Shown here: positions 41,381 through 52,559 of the stretch, piece after piece
Layout of the letters: each line of letters begins with the position of its first letter
Position numbering within the stretch: the first letter of the stretch is position 1
Assembly: GCA_013407085.1 (NCBI GenBank)
Contig: JACCGJ010001822.1
Location: 21,797 to 85,796 of the forward strand
Origin: Atriophallophorus winterbourni
Taxonomy: Eukaryota > Platyhelminthes > Trematoda > Plagiorchiida > Microphallidae
Direction: 5' to 3'
Length of the DNA stretch: 64,000 nucleotides
Translations under genes and position numbers: made by a program
Notes under the pieces: model-generated
Databases searched by the model: none
Told to the model about the DNA's origin: nothing
What the model saw: the letters and a program-made list of their open reading frames with translations, nothing else

Positions 41381-43443
41381 ATGGCATCTGGCTACATAGC
41401 CTACACGCAGCATATTTTACCGATTTCGCTAGTTCAGGTTTTTGCAGAAATTTTCGGAACCGTTGCCGACCCCATACAATTTGAATCCCTAGTTGAAGCA
41501 GCAGGTGCTATTTCCAGGTTTCAAAGCTCCACTGGTTCGTCGTATTACATTCGGAGCACAGCACCAAACGCCAGGTTTGTGTTAGCTTAACTTTGATAAT
41601 TTGCAGATCCCGGACTTACGAATGCGTAAAAGCTGGACGAAACCGGCCATCTTCCCGAGGAATTCGTCGAACGCAATCCCGTAAGATCGGATGTGGGTCA
41701 AGAATACTCATCTCAAGGTTGCCTAGTGAAAGGTTTGGTGTCTCTCGAGTTTCCTTGGAGCACAACCATCCCATTAGTTTATTAATGACTAAATACGAAC
41801 CGACTCATAGGCGCCTCTCACTGGACGAGATGTCAACGATAACCCCTTGGTTGTTGAACAATACTCCATCGTTCAACATATGCAATTATATTCGAACGCA
41901 GATGGGGAAATACGTCACGCCGTGTGACGTAAGAAACATGCGATGGAAGCTGCTGGCGAGTCACAAAACCACAAGTTCTTTATACAACCTGAGCTCCCAG
42001 CTCAATACATCCGGCCGTTGTTCTATGGAAACTGATGCTGAGAGCAATCTCACTCATTTCATATTTATGACGAATGAACAGAAAACCCTTTGTCGCCGGT
42101 TTCCTCATTTCATTGGCATTGACTCAACTTTCAAGAGTTGCCGTGAAAAGTACCACTTATTCGTCATTGTTGTGGTAGATGGCTGCGGTAAGGGTATTCC
42201 TGTTTGCTTCGGATGGTTGCGGACGGAGACCACAGCGTCCATATCTTTTTTCCTACGAAAGTTTTTGGAATTCGCTAACCCTGTTAGCATTCTGTCGGTC
42301 ATGATGGATGACAGCGCTGCCACTCAGGCTGCAGTGAGAGCTGAAATGCCAGCAGCACATGTGTTTCTGTGTCGTGTGCACATTATACGGAATGTTGCCA
42401 AAAGAGTATGTTCATCTTAATTACTTAACATGTTTACAGCAACCTGGTGCCTTGTTTATGAAGTGGTTCTACGTAGCCATGAGCAGGCGCAACAGGTGGA
42501 GATATATTGTATCTTTGAATGCAATGAATAGGGTTAACAAAACCTTATACCAACAGTACGTGAGGCCAAGACTGATCAACCGAGCCTCAATGTGGACAAC
42601 AATCAGATCGCCTCGAGTTCCCACTTTTGGCCGAAGGGACAATAACTTCGTTGAAGCCACCCATCGGTCAATTAAGAGACACAATTTGAGTGGGAATCTT
42701 TGTCTCTGGCAAGCTGTAGAAAGAACGAAGGACGTCTTCCAACACATCCTTCAGAATCGTCAGGCTCTATTTGTCTCTACCAGTCGTGGGCCTCGCGAAA
42801 TTCCTCAGCACCCTGAGCTTGATGGAATGTGCTCCCTGTTAGTACCCAAAGCAGTGGAATTGCTGACCGACCACCTGCGGCAAAACCGTCTGATGACTTG
42901 CGTCCACATACAGGAATTATCCGCGGTGACTGAAGGTTCCAAGACATACAAGGTATCTATAGTCACCTGGCAGTGTGATTGTCCATTTTCCACCGATTAT
43001 CTTCTGCCTTGTCGGCATGCTTTGTATGTCAGAAACGCACGAGGTATTTCCATGGGTTAGTGAAATTCATTCGCTTAACCAATTGGCTTTCAGATAATTA
43101 TCCCATTTTCAATCGTTGGCAAAGATGTTACAACGAAATGCTGCCAATAACCTAAGGTTATGTTGACCAGACAATGACATCTTAGGCCCATCATTCCGGG
43201 GTTTCAGCCTGGCAACCGCTTTTTCAGCAGGCTGAGCGCAAGCTGTCCGCAGCTGCTTTCAATCAATTGCGAATAGAGTTTCGTGATTTTGTGAACGACT
43301 GCAGCTGCAATCCGATCCCGCCCTACATGATTGCCCCTTTAGGATTAACTGAAGTATCTGAAGAAACAGAATCTAACGTGGGAGTGACGTTTAAAGATAA
43401 AATACTTGTTGTCGAGGACGAGGATGCGTCCCAGAATTTGTAA
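41381..43443 (+). CDS. MULE transposase 2 (FAR1-like + DDE + SWIM), five exons
   Basis: Exons at 41381-41574, 41607-42405, 42440-43043, 43094-43156 and 43208-43443 total 1,896 nt with consistent phases. Introns are 32, 34, 50 and 51 nt, all GT...AG. An N-terminal FAR1-like part (YYIRSTAPNA, TYECVKAG, EHNHPISLL) precedes a Mutator-type core: Asp237 in FIGIDSTFKSCREKY, Asp299/300 in SVMMDDSAATQAAV, CRVHIIRNV, and Glu403 in NNFVEATHRS. A SWIM finger follows, C510-x-C512-x9-C522-x-H524 (CDCPF...PCRHAL). The protein would cut and paste its own DNA. An in-frame TAA at 43153-43155 (codon 553) precedes the last exon; all domains lie before it. AATAAA is at 43446. It is homologous to the relic at 37.1 kb. 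Whether it is active or domesticated is unknown. Confidence 0.82.
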
Positions 43444-43445
43444 TC

Positions 43446-43451
43446 AATAAA
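43446..43451 (+). promoter_or_regulatory. Polyadenylation signal AATAAA of MULE 2
   Basis: AATAAA begins three bases after the terminal TAA of the last predicted exon, a tight but plausible arrangement for a compact transposon gene. Confidence 0.55.
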
Positions 43452-43454
43452 ATT

Positions 43455-44580
43455 TTATCTCTTTCCAAGCGTACTTTTTAACCATTATTTTAATTGCATT
43501 GCCCTGAACGAGTATACCGGGTCTGCCTATGTATTATTTGTTGATCATTAGCCCCGTTAGTAATGTACTTTTGCTCATGTTGACCGCTGTGTGAAGCGTC
43601 CCAGACAGCGTTAATTTGAATTGGGTTGCTGGGTGGTTACAGCAATGTTGTAGGCATAGCGACCACTGACCTAGGTCAAAACCATGCTAGTGGGTTATTT
43701 AGACCAACAACAATAACAAAATATGATGAAGAGGACAGAGGTTCTGCTCTAGCCATGAACATAACTCAAGGTTAGCTACAAAGTAGTAATCAATGTAATG
43801 CTTTTAAACCAATAATATATGAACCAAAGTAATGTTTTGCTCATCCCTGCGCACCTAACTGGTTTTTGGCAGTTTCGAGACAGTAAGATTATGTCCTGTG
43901 AGGCTTGTAACAGTGGAAAATAGGCTACAACAGGCGAGGAATCAGTCAAGCTAGAAGCTCATGTTGTGAAATCTATACATGGGTTTAGAAGAATACGACG
44001 CTATCAAGTATTGCATGTCTCAGGCCATCCGCACGATCTACACTACACACACACGTTAGTGTATTCATTGTTTTCACAACCAAGATAACACAGAACCTCT
44101 GAAATGGACCCCTCACGGTCGACAAATTTTAGAAACATTTCATGCTTTCAGGTGAGAAGGTGTGACAGTTGGGAATAAAATGTTCCGTTTTATTTTTAAG
44201 CTGATTAGGTAGGTGGAGTGCACGCCATTTGAATTCGTCTGGCTGTAACAACGTGTAAACGAAACAAAATATGACTGCGCATTCGGTACAATTGTTACAG
44301 TACAAACGAATACGGATTGTCATCACAATTGACAAGCACATAAATATATTCAATCCATTCTTCTGTCCAATACTTTTCAATCAATTCTAGTGGATTATTT
44401 ATATCAGCAACCGGGTCAGTTCTTTCGGTATCTTCTTCATAGTTGTGTCATATGTAACGACCATACGTGGTCGATTACGACAATATACTTACATGGTGGT
44501 TTCCAAACTTAACTTTATCAATCTTTCATGGATCGTTGAATCCTCTTCAGTTATCTTACTCGCAGATAAGACACAAATCG
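43455..44580. other. Unassigned sequence after MULE 2
   Basis: About 1.1 kb with no domain recognised in any frame. The 83-codon minus-strand frame at 44129-44380 shows no family resemblance. The start may contain a MULE terminal repeat. Confidence 0.4.
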
Positions 44581-44589
44581 GTCTATCCA

Positions 44590-44700
44590 TCAAATATTAT
44601 TTTTTCACATTTACATTCATGCCGTATTCTTGTGATGTTGTAAATCGTTTGAGTTTAAACCTTAAATTCTTGAATGCATTGATTCTTGAATCCCATATAC
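44590..44700 (+). mobile_element. LINE-C 3' UTR fragment
   Basis: This matches 21.97-22.075 kb: CATTCATGCCGTATTCTTGT, GATGTTGTAAA and a terminal run TTCTTGAATGCATTGATTCTTGAATC. No coding sequence. It is a short 5'-truncated insertion or remnant. Confidence 0.72.
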
Positions 44701-45024
44701 TTCATTTGCTTCTGTTATGTACTGGGTTTGACAGACAGTTGTGCCTGCTGATCAACTAAATGATACGAGAGAACAATCCCACCGAGAAAGGGAACAGAAC
44801 AACGCAGGATAGTTATGAAATAACCAAGTCGAGACTCAGGACACAGGTTCGCAGGTCCTATAGCTGGACAGGGTCAGTGTTTATATAGAGAACAGTAAGG
44901 GGTGTGCGAAGTAAGTGGCAAAGTAGTCCGTCCAAAGTAAGACAACGCATGTTGGGATAAGGACATTGAAGCGTATGGTTTCAACATGCCACAGCATGCA
45001 TCCGCACTATTCGGATACGGTCAT

Positions 45025-45720
45025 TACCGATGTCAAGATTCAAGAATTTATAGTCACAAACATTGACAGATTATACACCGCTGTTCGTATATCATGAAAC
45101 ATAGGTTTGCTCCATTTGTCTATATCTAGCAACAATGCAAGTCCGAGAGGATTATTTCTTCATCCACACTTTTCAGACGACGATTTTGACAATTTCCAAA
45201 GTGAACAGGGCAAGTCATTCCATATATCTTTTGCGCATAAGGTGAGGTCTGCTCTGATACGGATTTATTCCAATATTAACACCATTTCTCTAACCTGTAG
45301 TCCGTTGAGTTCTAGAAAACTCGCACAATGGCATTTGATATTCCACATCTTCACCGAAACTGCCGTCGGTGCCTTTATCTGGTGCGCATTTATTTTCTTA
45401 TGGAACTCATTACCGTCGGGTGTTGTGCATTTACCTATTGAAAGGATTTTCAGGAGCAAACTTATATATTGATGTGAAAAATGCAACCTTTCATTCACTT
45501 CATATGAAGCTACTTCTGAAGCATCGGACACCCTGAATCTTTAACCGTGTCTAAAAACAGGATTGACTCTTACCTCCACGAACATCATTATTAAATCCCA
45601 TGAGGCTGATCTTCTTATGACATTCGCGTATTTTTTCACTTATTGCTTGCATTATTGAACACCGCAATATCCTGCGGTTGTTTTAAGCTTGTGCGCTTCT
45701 TTACTGAAATAAACCATTGT
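45025..45720 (+). pseudogene. CR1-like LINE RT C-terminal remnant
   Basis: The frame 45107-45472 ends IFLWNSLPSGVVHLPIERIF then RSKL, the typical C-terminus of CR1-group RTs (compare IFLWNSLPQHVVNSP at 21.85 kb). Before it, KVRSALIRIYSNINTISLTC corresponds loosely to RLRGDLILMFNI. The region after the stop to about 45720 looks like 3' UTR. A separate tail-like sequence, CAAGATTCAAGAATTTATAG at 45025, is in the opposite sense and may be the end of another LINE. Confidence 0.65.
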
Positions 45721-46146
45721 TACCTTGTTCCACGGTTGTTTACTATCTCTTCAGGTCATCTAGAAAAATTGCTATCTATGCGATAGCTTGTTTGTTTCAC
45801 ATTGGGAATCAACTGTATGCCTGTCAATCTTATATGTTTAACGTGTTTTTAATTAAAAACGAAAAATTTCATTTATTCATGAAACGAGGAAAACCTTCCG
45901 GCCTGATAACACTCAAATTTTACTCGTACGACTGACAATTCTTATTGGCTGACAGAAATACATACGCCGCACGTAATGTCTACCCTTAACTTCTCGGTTT
46001 TCTGTAGTAAATCACTTCGAACACACACAGACGCATCACCTGATTGGTTGATGTGCCCTCTCGGGTTTCTATAGGAGGCAAATGTACAAATAACACACGC
46101 CAAGTTTAATAGGTTCAGTCTTTTGATGAGTTGATGCAGTTACAAG

Positions 46147-46930
46147 TCATCTAGAGAAGTTCTTATGAAAAACAGAAGAGTTAAGAATAAAATCTGGAGA
46201 TATAAAGAAGTCAGTCCAATCACAGTTTCTAATTAGAGTCGAAACCTTTGTCCTATCAACATAAAGACAGCCTTTGGCTGTGATGATGGCTGTCCGATTC
46301 TCACAAAGATTAAGTTGGCACAACCATTTTATGATCACAACAAGCAAGGGGCGTTATGACTTCCACATTACTACTATTATAACCCAATGTCAAAATAAGG
46401 TCTAGAAGGTTTGACTGACTTGTAGGTTTATCTATTGCTTGGGTATAACCTAGTAAGTTGAATGCTTCGGAAAAAGAGTAGAATTTTCTGGAAGGGTGGG
46501 GGGACTTGCAGCATGTATTAAGCATGCTAAAATTACCATCAATAAGTTTATTTTTAGAAGGGCTCAGAGAAACTGCAATAAAAGCATTCTTAAGCTTATC
46601 AAGATTATGTGAGGATGTAGGAAGTGGGTTGTCATTACAACAGAAAATGGCGTCCTGTGAAGGTAGATCGATCCATATCGAATCATCAAAATCATCCAGT
46701 GAAGAAGAATAATGAAGTTTGGCCGGGATATCCTAAGTAATTTATATGATGCAACCACCTTCACGAGTGCAGCACCGAATTTTACGAAAAATATTTCAGT
46801 TTATTATGAAAGGGGTAGCGTCTGCGTCCTCAACAGTCGTCCAAGTTTCAGTGATAAAGACTACATCAGTCGGGTTAGCAGACGGGAAAAACTAAAGATC
46901 AGACATTTTAGAAGTAATAAATCTCGCATT
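46147..46930 (-). pseudogene. LINE endonuclease (EEP) domain fragment
   Basis: The minus-strand frame 46525-46310 reads SEAFNLLGYTQAIDKPTSQS, NLLDLILT and VEVITPLACCDHKMVV, which is the end of an apurinic-type LINE endonuclease (PTR..N.LDLILT....V...PLG.SDH). Upstream in a shifted frame are SIYLHRTPFSVV (46.6-46.76 kb) and, near 46.55 kb, remnants of the GDFN motif position (DGNFSMLN). No RT is attached. The plus-strand frame at 46712-46936 is its antisense shadow. Confidence 0.75.
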
Positions 46931-47084
46931 AAATAAAAGGATGTGGATACGGTAAGTAACGAGAGCAATAAAATCCTGAGATTTCAAACTAGGTTTTGGT
47001 AAATGCATGCAAATGAGCCTTTTGTTGATTGACTTGAGTTCAAACCAGTCTTCATCAGTGTGGGCTCATGTAATTTAACGGGTT

Positions 47085-47215
47085 GGTCGTACCAACCTCA
47101 CCCAACAGTGGAGTAGAATCAAAACTTGTTTACCATTCTTTCACTGTTTGAAGCGCGTGTGGATCAAGGTCCGATTGTCCCTACCTGATGAATGCAAACA
47201 CGTAGCCCGACCTAC
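47085..47215 (+). repeat. Hammerhead-like short repeat, copy 3
   Basis: AACAGTGGAGTAGAATCAAA, TTGTTTACCATTCTTTCACTG, GAAGCGCGTG and TCCCTACCTGATGAATGCAA keep the order of copy 1. The core CTGATGA is intact, but the GAAA strand is degraded to GTAGC. Orientation is plus. Confidence 0.6.
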
Positions 47216-47219
47216 CTAA

Positions 47220-47890
47220 ACACTGACACGATTTTTTTTACACATTTTAACTTACTACAAATGGTGCTTATAATGATGAAAAACTTTCTTTATTTCTCCG
47301 GTAATAAGAATCTCCGTCACCGCATGGTATATGAACCTATACGGTTCTCTGCCGTGTATCAGTGCATGATTACTCTCATACCAGAAGATATTTGTGAAGA
47401 TATTGCTTGAAATGGTTGACGCTATTCTGTGGCATACCACCGAAAGAAATCTGGACGCTCGATTGGCTCGTTAGCCACATACTGTCCTGTGCAAACTGAA
47501 CTGAACTGAACTGAACTGAACATGCATCGTTTGTAAAATATGCCGAAGAGATCAACTTTTAAAAATGGAAACAACTTAGATGGTGATTGCACTTTACCAC
47601 TGTGTTTTAGTGATAGAAGTTTTCAATAGTTGATTGGAATATCAGTCAATTAACGTCCTGTGAAATATTAACTGAACTGATACAGAAGTTTTGTTCAAAC
47701 TACTTTACATCTAAGCGTTATTCACAAGCAAAATTACCTATTCGCATTACCTAAAAAATAAGAATAATTCGTACGTCGCATTCCGATATCGTTTTATTAT
47801 CGTTCGTATGTTGCATATTTTTTTTAATGCGCTAATTAGATTAGATTTATTTTTTTATATTTTCAAACGTTAACGTGATTTTCGCGATTT
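47220..47890. other. Upstream region of the EF-hand gene
   Basis: AT-rich, with no protein similarity. It contains a short (GAACT)n run at about 47497-47521. I see no confident TATA box or initiator for the gene starting at 47895. Confidence 0.5.
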
Positions 47891-47894
47891 GAAG

Positions 47895-50800
47895 ATGGTA
47901 AGTTAAAATAATATATTACAAATCAATTCAAAAGGTGGACACCATTTCTATAGATGAGTTAGAACGATTGCGGAAAGCGTTTACTGTGTTTGACAAAAAC
48001 GGAGATGGTGTAATTGATTCAAGTGAACTTACAACAGTTCTTCGCAGTCTTGGAAAAAATCCGTCGCCCCCAGAAGTAAACGAAATTTTGAGACAAGTCG
48101 ACAAAGATGGTTCGTATGAATATTTCATCGAATAAATGAATATAGGTAGCGGAACAATTAATTTTCCGGAATTTTTGGCTATGATGTTAGATAAGAAACG
48201 TCATGAAAGTTTGGACGCTGATTTACGAACAGCTTTTCAATTTTATGATATCAATAAGGATGGATTTATAACGAACGAAGAAATTAGGTAAGTTAACAGT
48301 GGATTATTATCTTTTATCGAGATATTTTAACAAAATTATAATTGAGGTTTTTATTTAAACAATGAAATTATTACCATTACTCTTATTAATAACTATATCA
48401 GTATTGTCATTATCAATATTTTTATTATCACCATTATAAATACAGACAGTGAGTTAATGTAAAGGCAGCGGTTAGAATCGTAAAAATGATTTTGCTTGTC
48501 GTCTTATGCAGCTAATATGAAATTTCCATTCACAAGGTTTTTCGATAATAGAAAAATCGAGTTAGTTTGTTGGAAGCCAAACACCAACTTCACAAACGAT
48601 ATCCACAAATCCACAGAAACGTATTTCAAAATCCCAACTGAATCATAAAAATTTCAATGAATATGTGTTGAACTTCATTGCTTCTATTTTGTCCATGTCT
48701 GATTTTTTAACGGATTTCATTAGCTGTGTGATACAAAATTTATTTAGGTTTGGCTATTTGTTCTCCATTATGCAGATGCTGTTAATTAGACAAACTTTAT
48801 TATTTTCCCGATTGACATTTAAAGTCGTCGGGCCGTGATAATCAGTAGAAATACGGTCAAATCCTGAGAAACATCATACGTCCGTTACTGATTTTACATG
48901 TTAATCACGACAAAACCAATACATTATAAATAACTGTTATGGTTAGCGCCATAATATATATATAGAAGAGATTATTATATATATATATCTAATATATCTA
49001 TATATATAATATATATATAGCGATAAAGTTTGAGCACATGTTTGGTTTAATCATATTTCAAATAAGCAAAACTGGGTAAAACACTCATAAATTCTCTTGG
49101 TTTTAGTTTCCACAAATTAACTGCCTCATAATAACAGTTATTTATAATGTGTCAGTGGTGCTCAACTTGAAAATCTTTTAGTAATGCTGAATATGATGTT
49201 TCTCATAGATTCATATAGATCATAGTATATTAAAGATTGTTATGAAAAGCTTTGATTTTTCCTCAGCATTTGTTTAAAAGCCGAATTTCAAATATTTGTA
49301 TGACGCAATTTTCTTTTGTTGCGAAATAAAGAAAATTTTTTCCAATATTTTAAATAATTTTTAATGCGAAATTCGGTTGCATCTATTCAGATCTATGCAT
49401 AAACATAAGCTATGCTTTCAAGTCTATTCATTATGCTAATGACTCAAAATAATTTTCACGAGGTTCTGTTTAAGATTCATGACGTTGTGTATAAGCTTTT
49501 TTCTAGTTTCAATACGACATTTTTTCATTAGCAATGAAATGAATTTTCTCCTACAAGTTCGTGATTAGAGATTTCTGAATTCCATTTGATGCGACTAATA
49601 AGAGATAATGGGAGTCGTTGTTAAAAGCTTCTACTCAAATGAATTAGATTAATCATATACGGAATCCATGTTTTAGGAGTAGAAAATTTTATGAAAAAGA
49701 ATACGATTGAAATATTCATCAAAGTTTACATCAAATTAAATTTTGTCGCTAGTTGCAAAATATTTCAGTCATTTTAAGAACACGAGGAAGTAGTTTTTGT
49801 GACGAAATTCATTTAATTCCTGAACTTGGACCATTGGTCACCCAATAGTTGAATCTTATCGATGATGCTAGTTGCAAATGTTTTCCGTAATTTAGGCAAA
49901 TAATGTACTTGATCATATCACTTTGATGTTCATTTGAGTAATCATTCCAGTGTTGAAATTTTCAAGAGAGCCTAAATTTATGTCTAGACTGAAAAAGAGC
50001 AATATGACTTTATCACGATCCTATATCTTGCATTATGTTTGTTCTCATTTGCAGATTTCAAGACCTTAATGTTTTATCTATATCTTTTGCTGAATTTTGT
50101 AATGCACCATTTGAAAGAAATTAACAGCATATCAAAATGCAAGTAATTGAAAATACAGTTAAAATCGTGAAATATACTGATAATAAACTGTTAATTTTTA
50201 AACCACCAAATTGGACCCTTAAGTCTCCATTCTATAAATAAAATAAGAGTTATAAATTAGTTTCTACGAAGAACAAATTATTACATTTTTATTTACCGAC
50301 TTCACAATTAGAGATAGAGTTTTACTGCTGTCACGACAAGTAATAAATACTACTACACGAATGTTGTTATTATGAAATATCGATTGAAAATAAAAAAGAT
50401 ATCTATTAACCGAGTCCCACTTGGGTTTGTAACCATAATATAGATTTAATGTGTCTTACTCATATTCTAACTAGGACTGTAACCAAACGATTTGGAAGGC
50501 ATTTGAGTCAAAAAGATGTGGATCTAATCATCCAAGAAGTGGATAAAGATGGTGATGGTCGATTGAATTATGAGGGTGAGTCAATAACCGTTCAAATTTG
50601 ATGGCATAAATGTAACATAAAATAGAAGGAATTAGTTCGATTTGAGAGATGTTTTACAAAACAACTTTTACACTCGTCATTTTAAACTGAATTCCTAATG
50701 AGATTTTCGACTGCAAGTATCTGCTGCTTGAGTTGGTATGGTATGAAAGCACTAGCCTGATCCATGCAAAGTGCCGCACAGCCAGAGACTGTACGCGTGC

Positions 50801-52331
50801 TAAGATACTGTCAGGTTGCCCAGGCCTAGACAGATATGAGGAGATATATGCTTGAGATGCATCTTGGTTCATAATGGAAAACATGAATTCAACGGTTCTA
50901 AAGAACATGTGCACTCTGCTACAACAGTGTAGCCTACCCCGCTCGAGTCATATGTATGTAATGGGGAACTTTAATGTTTCCGGAGAGTTAGTCTGTTGAA
51001 GTTCGAATTTGAAAATGTGATATCTATGCAAACTGCAATTGCACCAAAAAGGCGTTTGTAATGCGACATGAAGGCTGTTCGTATTGAACCTACTAGTTTA
51101 AATACGTTTTTCGTGATAGCTCACTTTGAAAGCAATGTGTAAACACCAGCTGGAGAAAAGATGACGCAGCTCTCTACTTCTGAACATAACGTGGAAGAGC
51201 TGTCTATCAATCGAGTGCTGCTGATTGTAATGAATGCTGTTGGGGATATTGCTACCCACGAAACGGAATGTAGGGACTGGTGAAATGCTCTTCAGTATAA
51301 CATCATCGAGAGGGAAAACAGATGCATGGAATGTGAGAAATTAAATTTTGAGCTGCAGTCAAAATTATACCGGGACTATACTACATGTTCCTTTTAATCG
51401 TACATATTGGTGGCGTCTATACTTTGAGCAAACCAACTGCTTAGTATAAACAACACAAAGCTAATCACATTTTGCATGCTAAGTAGGACAATACATCTTA
51501 AGCATATAGATATTAAACGTTGATTGTTTTAAATTCAACATCATGTACTGCACATCTCTTGTCTAATGATTGATTCGATAGTGACGCCTCGATAGTGTGC
51601 CTCTATTTATATATGAATAAAAATTTGCCAACACTTGTTGTGCATGTGTTAGGCAAGATTACAACTTGTCTAATTTGTCGGAATAAATATTTTTAAGAAA
51701 CACAAATAGGTAAAAAGGTTGCTCGAATTTATTTTCATCTTACTGATATAAGCTTAATAAGCTAAGCGTAATGTGTTGTCTGATACATTATTTATTTCCA
51801 TCTCAATTGTTTACGAATGTGATAAATGGAACTGGATTTTTAATTGAAGTCTTGAAAATCTTGCTTTATTGTACAAAAACATTTGAAAACGTTCATGAAA
51901 AAAACGTTTGGAATAAATCGATGGGAGCATTTTATTGGAAACGTTCCGTTTGTGACTCAGGAGATTCGTCAGACCAAGAGTGTCAGTGCAAACCGAGATC
52001 AAGCTCAAATTCCATTCACCTGACCAATCCTAAGCTAGTAAAATTACATTCGCCTTAAAAGAGAGAAATATCAGTAGGCGTGTATAACCTTATAGTCTAT
52101 TAGAACTGTTCGTTCAGATTTCATGCATCTGTAGGTTTAAATAGCTCTCAGTTGCTCTCAGAATATTCATTCAACTGATCATGCTCCGATTTCAAATGAA
52201 CATTGTTCCCGAATTATTTTACATTTGCCTACTTCTTCTTTTCCCGTTTCCTTTCACTCGGTGATTTGTGTGTTGCTAATTTCACCATGTTTGCAGAATT
52301 TTTAACTTATATGCGAGAATGGCTACCCTAA
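47895..52331 (+). CDS. Calmodulin-like four-EF-hand calcium-binding protein
   Basis: Exons 47895-47897 (ATG only), 47935-48109, 48146-48287, 50475-50575 and 52297-52331 give 456 nt, 151 residues, in phase throughout. Introns of 37, 36, 2,187 and 1,721 nt all have GT...AG ends. Four EF-hand loops are canonical: D21-E32 (DKNGDGVIDSSE), D57-E68 (DKDGSGTINFPE), D94-E105 (DINKDGFITNEE) and D130-E141 (DKDGDGRLNYEE). Each has Asp/Asn at the coordinating positions, Gly at 6 and Glu at 12, so all four should bind calcium. Length is close to calmodulin's 149, and an intron just after the ATG is typical of calmodulin genes. The central linker (MLDKKRHESLDADLRTAFQF) and tail (FLTYMREWLP) differ from true calmodulin, so it is called calmodulin-like. 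It probably acts as a cytosolic calcium sensor; partners are unknown. Reading from GTG at 47935 would hit a stop at 48133, removed by intron 2. Confidence 0.9.
48288..50474 (+). other. Intron 3 of the EF-hand gene
   Basis: 2,187 nt from GTAAGT to TTCTAACTAG. Apart from the MITE-like element it holds AT-rich sequence with no frame resembling a protein. Confidence 0.85.
48921..49150. mobile_element. MITE-like element in EF-hand gene intron 3
   Basis: Perfect 20-bp terminal inverted repeats (ACATTATAAATAACTGTTAT at 48921-48940 and its complement at 49131-49150) enclose ~190 bp of AT-rich, partly self-complementary DNA, including a TATATA palindrome at 48954-49018. It has no coding capacity. No convincing target-site duplication is visible, so the superfamily is undetermined. 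Confidence 0.65.
50576..52296 (+). other. Intron 4 of the EF-hand gene
   Basis: 1,721 nt from GTGAGT to TTTGCAG. It contains one copy of a ~95-bp dispersed repeat (50.735-50.845 kb) and a 95-codon plus frame at 51771-52058 without any recognised motif. Confidence 0.85.
50735..50845 (-). repeat. Dispersed ~95-bp repeat, copy 1
   Basis: On the minus strand this reads GTCTGTCTAGGCCTGGG-like sequence (ATCTGTCTAGGCCTGGGCAA), CCTGACAGTAT, GGCACTTTGCATGGATCAGG. It matches 55.765-55.860 kb on the plus strand. Family unknown; possibly a SINE or MITE. Confidence 0.65.
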
Positions 52332-52559
52332 TGCACTTATAATTACCTCCATCGAACTGGTGTCTGCTTTAGAACATTTTCTCGTATTTTCTTCGTAACA
52401 TTTATGTTTTTTCGTCTGCTTTAACAGTGATAGTGTTGGTGTTCAAATTGAATTATTAATGTGCCTTTGTGTTTTATTGCAATGTACATTTGGGTGGTAT
52501 AATGCAGTGAAAGTTGGCCATGTTTCATCAAAATAGCGAGGTATTTGAATGTATTTTAG

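Noticed and set aside
44129..44380. 83-codon minus frame with several cysteines
   Set aside because: Cysteine spacing fits no known finger, and there is no supporting context.
47935..48135. EF-hand gene as a single 66-codon frame starting at GTG
   Set aside because: The stop and odd residues after DKDG come from a 36-nt intron; splicing restores a canonical EF-hand loop and a full gene.
51771..52058. 95-codon plus frame inside intron 4
   Set aside because: No motif; lies within a well-supported intron of the EF-hand gene.
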